Part shown: positions 34,914-43,155 of the stretch, in pieces
Position numbering within the stretch: position 1 is the first letter of the stretch
How the letters are laid out: each line of letters begins with the position of its first letter
Assembly: GCA_947453625.1 (NCBI GenBank)
Contig: CANGHK010000007.1
Location: 1-64,000, forward strand
Direction of reading: 5' to 3'
Length of the DNA: 64,000 nucleotides
Source of the DNA: Burkholderiales bacterium
GTDB lineage: Bacteria; Pseudomonadota; Gammaproteobacteria; Burkholderiales; Burkholderiaceae_C
The notes under the pieces: model-generated
Seen by the model: the letters and a program-made list of their open reading frames with translations, nothing else
Database searches by the model: none
Told to the model about the DNA's origin: nothing
Translations under genes and position numbers: made by a program

Positions 34914-35798
34914 ATGCCGCGATCGCACGAATTCATCCTCACCCTGGCCTGCCGCGACACCACCGGCATCGTCTACGCGGTCTCGGGCCTGTTGTTCCAG
35001 GCCGGCTGCAACATCATCGATTCACAGCAGTTCGGCGATGTGCAGGGCGACGACGCCACCGGCCTGTTCTTCATGCGGGTGCACTTCGCGGCCCCGCCGC
35101 ACCTGCAGGGCGAGGGCGTGCTGGAGAACCTGTTCTCGCATGTCTGCACCCAGTACGGCATGGATGCCCGCTTCCACGCGGTGTCCCAGCGGCCGCGCCT
35201 GCTGCTGATGGTCAGCCAGCATGGCCATTGCCTGAACGACTTGCTCTACCGCTGGAAGAGCGGGCAGCTCGGCGTCGAGATCCCGGCCATAGTCTCCAAC
35301 CACAGCACCTACGCGGCGCTGGCCGAGAGCTACGGCATAGCTTTCCACCACCTGCCGCTGCCCGCCGGCGCCGACGCGCAGGCCAAGCGCGCGCAGGAGC
35401 AGCAGGTCGAGGCCCTGGTGGCGGACCAGCGCATCGACCTGGTGGTGCTGGCGCGCTATATGCAGATCCTCAGCCCCGAGTTCTGCGCGTCGTTGAAGGG
35501 CCGGCTGATCAACATCCACCACAGCTTCCTGCCCAGCTTCAAGGGCGCCAAGCCCTACTTCCAGGCCCATGCGCGCGGCGTCAAGCTGATTGGGGCCACG
35601 GCGCATTACGTCACCGCCGACCTCGACGAGGGCCCGATCATCGAGCAGGACGTCGAGCGGGTCGACCACTCGATGTCAGCCGAGCAGATCACCGCGGTGG
35701 GCCGCGACGTCGAATGCGTGGTGCTGGCGCGCGCGGTGCGCTGGCATGTCGAGCGCCGGGTGTTGATGAATGGCCACAAGTCCGTCATTTTCCGCTGA
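34914..35798 (+). CDS. purU: Formyltetrahydrofolate deformylase
   Basis: 294 residues. An N-terminal ACT domain (EFILTLACRDTTGIVYAVSG) is followed by the formyl-transferase fold with the IHHSFLPSFKGAKPY motif and catalytic Asp in YVTADLDEGPIIEQD. It releases formate from 10-formyl-THF, feeding purine synthesis and balancing one-carbon units; the ACT domain usually senses glycine or methionine. Confidence 0.95.
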   Translation: MPRSHEFILTLACRDTTGIVYAVSGLLFQAGCNIIDSQQFGDVQGDDATGLFFMRVHFAAPPHLQGEGVLENLFSHVCTQYGMDARFHAVSQRPRLLLMVSQHGHCLNDLLYRWKSGQLGVEIPAIVSNHSTYAALAESYGIAFHHLPLPAGADAQAKRAQEQQVEALVADQRIDLVVLARYMQILSPEFCASLKGRLINIHHSFLPSFKGAKPYFQAHARGVKLIGATAHYVTADLDEGPIIEQDVERVDHSMSAEQITAVGRDVECVVLARAVRWHVERRVLMNGHKSVIFR

Positions 35799-35800
35799 GC

Positions 35801-36250
35801 ATGACCCGAACGACACCGCAGACTGCGCATTTGATGGCTTCGCCCGACGATGTCGAGGCGCAGTTCTACGAGGCGCTGCGCGAGGCTGACATCGACAAGC
35901 TGATGGCGCTGTGGGCCGACGACGACGAGGTGATCTGCGTCCACCCGGGCGGCCCGCGGCTGGTCGGGCCGCTGGCGATACGGGTCGCTTTCGAGGCCAT
36001 GTTCAGCCAGGGTGCGATCCAGGCCCGGCCCGAGCGGGTGCGCAAGCTGCAGACGCTGGACGCCGCGGTGCACAACCTGGTCGAGCGCATCGAGTTGCAC
36101 ACCGGGGCCGGCCCGCGCACCGGCTTCGTGCTGGCCACCAATGTCTACCTGAAGACCGCCTTGGGCTGGCGCCTGGTGGCCCACCATGCCAGCCCCGGCA
36201 CGCCGCATGAGACGCCCGAGATCGTCGAAGCGCCGGCGGTGCTTCATTGA
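35801..36250 (+). CDS. NTF2-like/SnoaL-fold protein
   Basis: 149 residues. DVEAQFYEALREADIDKLMALWADDDEVICVHPGGPRL has the DUF4440/SnoaL pattern with the conserved Trp-Asp and His. It follows purU by two bases and probably shares its transcript. Likely a small enzyme or ligand-binding protein of unknown role. Confidence 0.75.
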   Translation: MTRTTPQTAHLMASPDDVEAQFYEALREADIDKLMALWADDDEVICVHPGGPRLVGPLAIRVAFEAMFSQGAIQARPERVRKLQTLDAAVHNLVERIELHTGAGPRTGFVLATNVYLKTALGWRLVAHHASPGTPHETPEIVEAPAVLH

Positions 36251-36302
36251 ATCCCCCCCGAAGCGCCTTCGGCGCCTCCCCCCCAGGGGGGCCGAGCCCG
36301 GA

Positions 36303-36329
36303 CGGTCAAGGTCCGGTGGACCTTGACCG
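36303..36329. terminator. Perfect 12-bp hairpin after the NTF2-like gene
   Basis: CGGTCAAGGTCC, three loop bases and the exact complement lie 50 bases past the stop at 36250. A preceding C/G-rich block (36250-36290) forms additional small stems. There is no strong T-tract, so it may be an intergenic repeat rather than an intrinsic terminator. The remainder of 36330-36479 shows no gene. Confidence 0.5.
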
Positions 36330-36479
36330 CCTGGCGAGGGGGCGGGCCGCAAGGCAAGCCGCGGCCTGCAAGGCACGCCAGTGGCCCGGCGAAGCCGGCT
36401 CCACGGCGTCAGCTGGGTTGCGCGCGACGGGTGCGTCTGGGGTGTTGGGCGCCAGCAGCGAAGGCTGAAGACTCGGCTG

Positions 36480-37454
36480 ATGCAGTCCTACCGCGCCCCC
36501 TGGTGGCTGCCCGGCGGCCATGCCCAGACGATCTGGCCGGCCCGGCTGGCGCGCCACCATCCGCTGCCCGACGGCCGGCCGCCGCGCTACCGGCGCGAGC
36601 GCTGGACCACGCCCGACGGCGACTTCATCGATGTCGACCTGCTCGACGAGGGCGCGCTGCCCGGCGCGCCTATGCTGGTGCTGTTCCACGGACTGGAGGG
36701 CTCATCCCAGGGCACCTACGCGCTGGCTTTCGCGCATTGGGCGCGGCGCGCCGGCTGGCATTACGCAGTGCCGCATTTCCGCGGCTGCTCGGGCGAGCTC
36801 AACCGCGGGCCGCGCGCCTACCACTCGGGCGACCACGAGGAGATCGCCTGGATACTGGCCCGGCTGCGCGCTCAGCAGGGCGCGCCGCTGCGCGTGGTGG
36901 GCGTCTCGCTGGGCGGCAACGCGTTGCTGCGCTGGGCCGAGGAGGCGGGTGAGTCGGCCGCCGGCGTGGCCTGCGCGGTGGCGGCTTTGTGCTCGCCGGT
37001 GGACCTGGCGGCCAGCGGCCACGCGATAGGCCGCGGCTTCAACCGGCAGGTCTACACCCGGATCTTCCTGCGCACCATGGTCCCGAAGGCGCTGGCCAAG
37101 CTGGACCAGCACCCGGGGCTGTTCAAGCGCGAGGCGATGCGGGCCGCGCGCGACCTCTACACCTTCGACAACCTGTTCACCGCGCCGCTGCATGGCTTCA
37201 AGAGCACCGAGGACTACTGGGCCCAGGCCTCGGCCAAGCCGCAGCTGCACCGCATCCGCATTCCGGCGCTGCTGCTGAACGCCCGCAACGACCCCTTCGT
37301 GCCCGCTTCCAGCCTGCCCCGCGCCGACGCGGTGGGCCGCCACGTCACACTCTGGCAGCCGGCGCAGGGCGGCCATGTGGGATTCCCGGGCGGCCGTGGC
37401 CACGGCCTGGGCCTGCCCGAGGGCGTGATGGCCTGGATGGCGCAGCAGGCCTGA
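36480..37454 (+). CDS. YheT-family alpha/beta hydrolase
   Basis: 324 residues. Oxyanion strand LFHGLEGSSQG, nucleophile elbow GVSLGGNALLRW, acid in LLNARNDPFVP and His in GGHVGFPGG. The N-terminal YRAPWWLPGGHAQTIWPA and the FDNLFTAPLHGF segment place it in the YheT/ABHD1-3 group of carboxylesterases, whose natural substrates are lipid esters. ATG 36480 gives the conserved N-terminus. Confidence 0.9.
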   Translation: MQSYRAPWWLPGGHAQTIWPARLARHHPLPDGRPPRYRRERWTTPDGDFIDVDLLDEGALPGAPMLVLFHGLEGSSQGTYALAFAHWARRAGWHYAVPHFRGCSGELNRGPRAYHSGDHEEIAWILARLRAQQGAPLRVVGVSLGGNALLRWAEEAGESAAGVACAVAALCSPVDLAASGHAIGRGFNRQVYTRIFLRTMVPKALAKLDQHPGLFKREAMRAARDLYTFDNLFTAPLHGFKSTEDYWAQASAKPQLHRIRIPALLLNARNDPFVPASSLPRADAVGRHVTLWQPAQGGHVGFPGGRGHGLGLPEGVMAWMAQQA

Positions 37455-37481
37455 ACCGCTGAACCGCAACAGGGCAACACC

Positions 37482-38036
37482 ATGGACGAGATCGTCAAGG
37501 CAGCATTGAAGAAATGGCCGAACGTGCCCGACTGCCACGGCTGGCTGGCGCTGGACGCGCGCGGCGACTGGTATATGCGCGACGAGCGCATCCAGCAGGC
37601 CGGGCCGTTTCCGCATGTCAAGGGCAGCCGCGTCACGCACGACAAGCTCAAGGCCTTCATCGAGCGCAACTACGCCGCCGACGACGCCGGCCGCTGGTTC
37701 TTCCAGAACGGTCCGCAGCGGGTCTATGTCCAACTCGAAGCCGCGCCCTGGGTCTGGCGTTTGTCCTGGCCAGCACAGGCTGACGGGTCCATGGCGGCTG
37801 CCGCGCCCGGGGTGACCAGCCACACCGGCCTGCCGGCGCAGCCGCGCAGCTGCTGGCTGGACGCCGAGGGCCGTCTCTACCTCGACACCGACATCGGTTT
37901 CGGCATCGTTCACAGCCAGGACATGCTCGACGCCGCGCAGGCGGTGGAGCAGGGCGGCTGGCTGCCCGAAGACCTGCTGGCGGCCGAGGCGCCGCAGCGC
38001 TTCGGTTTCGTTCGCGAGCCCAGCGCGTCGGTCTGA
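37482..38036 (+). CDS. Conserved hypothetical protein (Burkholderiales DUF)
   Basis: 184 residues, soluble, no signal peptide. The start MDEIVKAALKKWPNVPDCHGWLALD and the WFFQNGPQRVYVQLEAAPWVWRL segment are strongly conserved in Burkholderiales (some databases label it a DUF2946 family member, but it is unlike the copper-linked proteins of that name). Function unknown. It lies 27 bases after the YheT gene. Confidence 0.75.
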   Translation: MDEIVKAALKKWPNVPDCHGWLALDARGDWYMRDERIQQAGPFPHVKGSRVTHDKLKAFIERNYAADDAGRWFFQNGPQRVYVQLEAAPWVWRLSWPAQADGSMAAAAPGVTSHTGLPAQPRSCWLDAEGRLYLDTDIGFGIVHSQDMLDAAQAVEQGGWLPEDLLAAEAPQRFGFVREPSASV

Positions 38037-38051
38037 CCGGGCCAGGCCATC

Positions 38052-38073
38052 AAAAAAGCCGCCCGAAGGCGGC
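38052..38073 (-). terminator. Rho-independent terminator of the cytochrome c gene
   Basis: On the minus strand GCCGCC-TTCG-GGCGGC is followed by six T. The very stable TTCG tetraloop and the T-tract make this a textbook terminator 20 bases past the cytochrome stop. On the plus strand it lies after the hypothetical gene. Confidence 0.85.
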
Positions 38074-38093
38074 CGGCAGGCGAGCGGCGAGGC

Positions 38094-38651
38094 TTACTTG
38101 GAGGCTGCTGCCGCACCCGACGCCGCGGCGGCCGGGGCTGCTGCGACTTTGGGCTCGTCGAACTTGGCACCGCCCTTGTTGGCCATGTAGACCACCGCGC
38201 GGCCGATCTCGGTGTCGTTGAACTCGCCGCCGCCCTGGGCCGTCATCGCGTTCTTGCCCTTGAGCGCCGAGTTCAGCAGCGCGTCGTAGCCGGTCTTGAT
38301 GCGCGGGGCCCAGGCGGCCGAGTCGCCGAACTTGGGCGCGCCGGCCAGGCCGGCGGCATGGCAGGCCGAGCACTGGGCCTGGAACACCTGCTCGCCGGTC
38401 TTGAGCACGCCCGGGTTGGCGGCGTCCTTGATCTCGATCCGGCCCACCGGCTGTATGCGGCGGCCCACGGCCTCTTCGGACATGCCGTCGCTGCCAGCGC
38501 CGGTCTTGCTGCCGAAGTTGACGAAGTTGGCCAGCAGGATGATCGCCACGATCGGAATCACGAACGACGCCACCACCGCAGCGACCAGTTGCTTGGGGGT
38601 CTTGATCGGGCCTTCGTGGTTTTCTTCTGCGCTGTGCTGGGCGTCGCTCAT
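38094..38651 (-). CDS. Membrane-anchored c-type cytochrome (cytochrome c5-like)
   Basis: 185 residues. One N-terminal helix (LVAAVVASFVIPIVAIILLANFV) acts as anchor. Then a class I cytochrome domain has heme motif CSACH, a GAPKFGD loop and a Met in NAMTAQGGG for axial ligation. The tail is Ala/Pro-rich. It probably carries electrons in the periplasm to a terminal oxidase. ATG 38651 is preferred to an upstream ATG at 38672 because AAGGA lies seven bases before it. Confidence 0.88.
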   Translation of the reverse strand: MSDAQHSAEENHEGPIKTPKQLVAAVVASFVIPIVAIILLANFVNFGSKTGAGSDGMSEEAVGRRIQPVGRIEIKDAANPGVLKTGEQVFQAQCSACHAAGLAGAPKFGDSAAWAPRIKTGYDALLNSALKGKNAMTAQGGGEFNDTEIGRAVVYMANKGGAKFDEPKVAAAPAAAASGAAAASK

Positions 38652-38833
38652 ACGAATCCTTGTTGTGTTCATGGCCGGTTCATGGCCTAAGCGGGTCTGG
38701 TGATGCAAGCCGAGCATCCCAGGCAAAACCCTTCAATTATAACGGTGGCCGCGGGTTCACCCTCGACCTGTTGGACGGGCCCGGGCGGGTGCCGCCGCGC
38801 TGTGGCGTAGAATAGCTTGCTGCATCTGCTGCT

Positions 38834-38908
38834 GCGACCGTGGTGAAGTGGATATCATTGGGCCCTCCGAAGGCTTAGTCGCAAGTTCGATTCTTGCCGG
38901 TCGCACCA
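38834..38908 (+). tRNA. tRNA-Arg (anticodon CCG)
   Basis: 75 bases including an encoded CCA. The acceptor stem GCGACCG pairs with CGGTCGC. The D-stem GTGA/TCAT, an anticodon stem of five pairs with loop CTCCGAA (CCG) and the T-arm GCAAG-TTCGATT-CTTGC all fold. A TAGAAT -10-like box is at 38808-38813. Nine bases of the 3' end (GTCGCACCA) are repeated directly at 38912-38920. Confidence 0.93.
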
Positions 38909-38974
38909 TCCGTCGCACCACCCGCCTGGGCTTCAAGTCTTCAGGCCGATTCAAACCCCAGTCTGACGCCGGTC

Positions 38975-40273
38975 TCATCCCTCCAAGGTCGTCGTGCCGG
39001 CCAGCAGTTCGAGCGCGTCAAAGTCCAGCATCTGGGCCTTTTGTTCCACCTCGACCGCGTAGGCCGCGAATTCGGGGTGTTGCTGGGCCAGCTGGCGGCC
39101 CCATTGCTGGATTGCGGTGACCCGGCCCGCGCGCACCAGCGCGGCCAGTTCGCCGCGACGGTGCGCGTCCGGTCCGGCTGGCGAAGCCGCCACGGCGGCA
39201 GCGGGCCGTCTGGCCAGCGGCGGCAGCATCGCGCGCAGGGTGTCGACCAGTGCCGCATCGAGAATCGGCTTGCTGAGGAAGGCGTCGAAATCGACGTCTG
39301 CCGGCAGATCGGCCGGCCGCTGCGGGGCCATCGCCGACATCAGCACGACCGGCAACGTGGGGTGGTGCTGACGCAGGAAGCGCAGCACAGCCCAACCGTC
39401 GCCGTCGGGCATGGCCTGGTCGGTGATCACCAGATCCCAGTCCGGCTGGCGCTGCGCCAGCGCGGCGATCAGGGCCTGGCCGCTGGACACGCCGTGGGCG
39501 GCCAGGCCTTGCGCTTCGAGTTGATCCCGCAGTGAGCGCAGCGCCGCGGGATCGTCATCGGCGATCAGCACCCGCAAGCCCTTGCCGCGACGGAATTGCC
39601 GCTCGGCCGACGGCGTCGCGCCACTCGGTGCAAGCGTTGTCCCGTCAAGCTGTTCGCAGTCGACGTCGAAGCGGAAGGTCGTGCCTACGCCCAGCTTGCT
39701 GGCAACGTTCAGGCCCTGGCCCATCAGCCGCGACAGGTCGCGGGCGATCGACAGCCCTAGGCCCAGCCGGCTGGCGCGCCGGTCGCTGGATTCCAGTCCG
39801 GTCCGGCCCTTGTGGAAGGGCCCGAAGATGCCGCCGAGGTCGGCCGGCGCGATGCCTTCGCCGTTGTCTATGACGGCAAACGACAGCGGCAGCCGTCCCT
39901 CAGGCGTTGTCGGCCCGACCCCGCAGTGCAGCGTGATCTGCCCCTGCCGGGTGTGCCGATTGGCGTTGGACAACAGGTTGTCCAGGATCTGGCGCAGCCG
40001 CGGACCGTCGGTCAGCACCGCCGACGGCAGCGCGCCGTCGACCACCAGCGCGAAGCCGTTGCCGGCCGACTCGGCCATCTGCCGGGCGGCGCGCTCGATC
40101 TCGGCCAGCCAGGGCTGCAGCGCGAGGGGCTTGACGCTGAGCGACAGGCGCCCGGCGTCGAGCTGCGACTGGTCGAGCAGGTCTTCGATCAGGTCGAGCA
40201 GGCGCATGCCGCTGCGCTCGATGTCGGTCGTGCCCTGCTGCAGCGACAGGCCGGCCGAGCCGCGGGCCAGCAT
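38975..40273 (-). CDS. 5'-truncated hybrid histidine kinase (HATPase plus receiver), probable gene fragment
   Basis: 432 residues. It opens within the dimerisation region (MLARGSAGLSLQQGTTDIERSGMRLLDLIEDLLD) but the phospho-acceptor H-box is absent. A TGA lies in frame about six codons upstream, and no H-box appears in any frame before it. The remainder is intact: ATPase N-box LRQILDNLLSNANRHT, G1 DNGEGIAP, a G2 loop and a C-terminal receiver with phospho-Asp in DLVITDQAMPDGDG and Lys in LSKPI. It cannot autophosphorylate in the usual way; the receiver or ATP-binding part could still act in trans. The intact hybrid kinase at 60113 is a domain-level relative. Confidence 0.75.
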   Translation of the reverse strand: MLARGSAGLSLQQGTTDIERSGMRLLDLIEDLLDQSQLDAGRLSLSVKPLALQPWLAEIERAARQMAESAGNGFALVVDGALPSAVLTDGPRLRQILDNLLSNANRHTRQGQITLHCGVGPTTPEGRLPLSFAVIDNGEGIAPADLGGIFGPFHKGRTGLESSDRRASRLGLGLSIARDLSRLMGQGLNVASKLGVGTTFRFDVDCEQLDGTTLAPSGATPSAERQFRRGKGLRVLIADDDPAALRSLRDQLEAQGLAAHGVSSGQALIAALAQRQPDWDLVITDQAMPDGDGWAVLRFLRQHHPTLPVVLMSAMAPQRPADLPADVDFDAFLSKPILDAALVDTLRAMLPPLARRPAAAVAASPAGPDAHRRGELAALVRAGRVTAIQQWGRQLAQQHPEFAAYAVEVEQKAQMLDFDALELLAGTTTLEG

Positions 40274-40495
40274 GCGGGCCCTGTATGCCCATCAGGTGTC
40301 GTTGGCGCAATTTGGCCTGTCGGGATTCAGCCCCCGCGCCGCCCGCGTGAAGCCGCCGGCATTGGCCGGCCTCGGGGCGCTGAGGCTGAGCCCGTTGGAC
40401 TCGCCAGCGCCGGATGCGGCCGTCCCTGCCGAGGAGGGGTCGCGGTGAGCTTGGCCCGGCATGATGGGGCGCTTTCAAGCCCCCCACGACGGCCC

Positions 40496-41245
40496 ATGGC
40501 CCACAGCGACCCCGCGACACCCCAGCCCCGCCCTTTCGTCTTCGAGAGCCGGGGCGCCAAGGCGCTGCATTTCGCGATCGGCCAGATCCAGAGCCGGATG
40601 CAACTGGGCGACCCCGACGCGCTAGACCTCGAGTACACGCGCACGATGATGGCCTGGCTGCTGTTCGTGCCGGACCCGCGCCGGATCGCGATGATCGGGC
40701 TCGGCGGGGGCTCGCTGGCCAAGTTCTGCCACCGCCACCTGCCCTTGGCGCGCATCGAGGTGGCCGAGATCAACCCGCAGGTCATCGCGCTGCGCGGCGA
40801 GTTCCAGGTGCCGCCCGACAGCGAGCGCTTCAGCGTGCTGGCCATGGATGGGGCGCGCTTCGTCCGCCATGCGGCCGGCGGCTTCGACGCGCTGCTGATC
40901 GATGGTTTTGACCCTGACGGCATGCCCGACAGCCTGGGCACGCAGCGTTTTTATGACGACTGCCGCGACGCGCTGCGCCCCGGCGGACTGCTGGTGGTCA
41001 ACCTGCACCTGGCCGACCCCGATTACGGCCTCTGGGTCGATCGCCTGCGGCGCAGCTTTGGCGGCGCCCTGCTCACGGTCGACGACAGCGAGCACTGCAA
41101 CAGCATCGTGTTCGCCTGCCAGGGGCCGACCTTCGCGACCTACCGGCCTGGCCTGGCCTGCCCGCCCCCCGGGCTGGATGCCGTGGCCGCCCGCTGGCTG
41201 CTGGCGGCCTTTGCCCGGGTCGTCGCGGTGCTGCCGGGCCGGTGA
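40496..41245 (+). CDS. Spermidine-synthase-like methyltransferase-fold protein
   Basis: 249 residues. SAM-type Rossmann motif IAMIGLGGGSLAKF, acidic second motif RIEVAEINPQVIALRGEF and DALLIDGFDPDGMPDSLGTQ follow the polyamine aminopropyltransferase superfamily. It lacks the N-terminal beta-strand domain of true SpeE, so enzymatic identity is uncertain. It is divergent from the truncated kinase. Confidence 0.82.
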   Translation: MAHSDPATPQPRPFVFESRGAKALHFAIGQIQSRMQLGDPDALDLEYTRTMMAWLLFVPDPRRIAMIGLGGGSLAKFCHRHLPLARIEVAEINPQVIALRGEFQVPPDSERFSVLAMDGARFVRHAAGGFDALLIDGFDPDGMPDSLGTQRFYDDCRDALRPGGLLVVNLHLADPDYGLWVDRLRRSFGGALLTVDDSEHCNSIVFACQGPTFATYRPGLACPPPGLDAVAARWLLAAFARVVAVLPGR

Positions 41246-41281
41246 CAGCGGCCGGGCGCAGGCCGCAGAATCTGGCCTGCG

Positions 41282-42304
41282 ATGACTGTCCACCGCTGCC
41301 ACCCACCGCTCTGCCGCTTGCTGCGCGAACCCTGCCGGCCGCGGCGAACGGGAGCCGGGCTGCTGGCTCTGGCTTTGCTGGCCGGCTGTGCCGGTGGCCC
41401 GCCGCGGACGGCCGGCCCGCGCCCGCCGTCGGCTGAACTCGGTGCCCGCCGCGACGGCCCTGGCGACCCGCCGCCCGACCTGCTGCGCGTGCCCGACGCC
41501 AGTCCGCGGCTGGAGACGGTGCGCAGCGGCGGCCCCAACAAGCCCTACGAGGTGCTGGGCCAGGCCTACACGCCGCTGCTCGGCGATCCGCCCCTGCGCG
41601 AGCGCGGCCTGGCGTCCTGGTACGGCCGCAAGTTCCACGGATTGGGCACGGCCACCGGCGAGACCTACGACATGTACGCGATGACGGCGGCGCACAAGAC
41701 CATGCCGCTGCCCAGCTACGCCCGGGTGCGCAACCCGGCCAACGGGCGCGAGGTGGTGGTGCGCGTCAATGACCGCGGCCCCTTCCACGGCGACCGGGTG
41801 ATCGACCTGAGCTACACCGCCGCGCTGCGTCTGGGCTTGCTCGGTGGCGTGGCCCCGGTCGAGGTCGATCGCATCACCTACGAGGCGATACGCACCGGCG
41901 CCTGGCGCGCGCCAGCGCTGCCCGGAGGCGGCGACGGTCAGGCGGCCAGCCCGCTGGCCAGCGCGCTGTTGCCGCCCGGGACCGCGGGCTGGCTGGCCGA
42001 TGACGCGATCGCCGAGATCGGCCGGCGCGCCGACGCTGTGCCGGCAGCGGTCGCCGACGCGCCGGCCGCCACCGGCTTCTGGCTGCAATTGGGCGCCTTC
42101 GGCCGGCGCGACGGCGCGCTGGGTCTGCAGCAGCGGGTGGCGCGCGAAGTCGACTGGCTGGCGCCGCTGCTGGCGATCTTCAATGAGCGCAGCCTGCACA
42201 GGCTGCAGGCCGGGCCTTATGCCAGCCGGGCCGACGCCGCCAGCGCCGCCGAGCGGGTGCGTGCGGCGCTCCAGTGGCTGCCGGCCATCGTCGAGCGCCG
42301 CTGA
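41282..42304 (+). CDS. rlpA: Septal ring lytic transglycosylase RlpA
   Basis: 340 residues. Lipoprotein signal with LLAGC, then the double-psi beta-barrel domain (GLASWYGRKFHGLGTATGETYDMYAMTAAH, VRVNDRGPF) and a C-terminal SPOR domain (GFWLQLGAFGRRDGA...LQAGPYASRADA) that binds denuded septal peptidoglycan. It acts at the outer membrane in cell separation. The start is ATG 41282, 36 bases after the previous gene. Confidence 0.93.
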   Translation: MTVHRCHPPLCRLLREPCRPRRTGAGLLALALLAGCAGGPPRTAGPRPPSAELGARRDGPGDPPPDLLRVPDASPRLETVRSGGPNKPYEVLGQAYTPLLGDPPLRERGLASWYGRKFHGLGTATGETYDMYAMTAAHKTMPLPSYARVRNPANGREVVVRVNDRGPFHGDRVIDLSYTAALRLGLLGGVAPVEVDRITYEAIRTGAWRAPALPGGGDGQAASPLASALLPPGTAGWLADDAIAEIGRRADAVPAAVADAPAATGFWLQLGAFGRRDGALGLQQRVAREVDWLAPLLAIFNERSLHRLQAGPYASRADAASAAERVRAALQWLPAIVERR

Positions 42305-42313
42305 GTGGGTCGA

Positions 42314-42961
42314 TCACACCAGCGCCTGCTGCACGGCCAGCAGATGGCAACTGCTGCCGGTGATGACGAACAGGTGCCAGACGAAGTGGCTGTAGCGCAT
42401 CCGGTGGTCCAGCAGGTAGAACAGGCTGCCCAGCGAATAGGCCAGGCCGCCGCCCACCAGCCAAGCCAGGCAGGGCGGCGGCTGCGCTATCAGCAGCGGT
42501 TGCGCCACCATCCCCACGAGCCAGCCGAACACCAGGTAGATCGCGGTCGAGACCAGTGGCTGGCGCACCCGGTTCGACAGCTTGAGCGTCACACCCAGCG
42601 CGGCGATACCCCATACCGCCGCCAGCAGGGCACCGCCCTCGCCGCGCTCGATCTGGCCCAGCGCGAACGGCGTGTAGCTGCCGGCGATGAAGACGAAGAT
42701 CACCGCGTGGTCGCAGCGGCGCAGCGCCCGCTTTGCCGCCCCCACCGGCAGCGCATGGTAGGCCGCCGACACCCCGTACATCAACACCATGCTGGCGATG
42801 AACACGGTCACGCCGAACTGGCGCAGCGGCGGCTGGCCGCCAGCCACCGGCCCGGCCAGCAGCGGCAGCGCGGCCAGCGCGAGCAGGCAGCCCAGCAGAT
42901 GGCTGGCGGTGTTGGCCTGTTCCTCGCGCGCGGTCTGGCTGAAGATGGTTTCGCTGTGCAA
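42314..42961 (-). CDS. Hemolysin III family membrane protein
   Basis: 215 residues, about seven helices, with the family's N-terminal segment (REEQANTASHLLGCLLALA), SAAYHALP, RRCDHAVIFVFIAGSYTPF and the C-terminal YSHFVWHLFVITGSSCHLLA. The conserved His and Asp residues suggest a metal site, as in the related PAQR receptors. Despite the name, haemolysis is not established. TTG 42961 with AGGGG seven bases upstream is preferred to TTG 43048. It converges with rlpA, only nine bases apart. Confidence 0.88.
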   Translation of the reverse strand: MHSETIFSQTAREEQANTASHLLGCLLALAALPLLAGPVAGGQPPLRQFGVTVFIASMVLMYGVSAAYHALPVGAAKRALRRCDHAVIFVFIAGSYTPFALGQIERGEGGALLAAVWGIAALGVTLKLSNRVRQPLVSTAIYLVFGWLVGMVAQPLLIAQPPPCLAWLVGGGLAYSLGSLFYLLDHRMRYSHFVWHLFVITGSSCHLLAVQQALV

Positions 42962-43155
42962 GCTGCGCCCCTGGGTTGTGCCGCGGCGCGCCGGCAGCCG
43001 GTTGTGTCCCGGGTTCTTCGGTCCCTGGCGTGCTGGCTTGAACGCCAAGTTGTGCCCGGCGATTGCGGCTGCAAGCAGTTGTGCGCATCGCCGGACCGGG
43101 CCGAATCGGCGCTGTCACACAGGGTTTGCCGGCTGTTGCGATACTGGCGGGCTCC

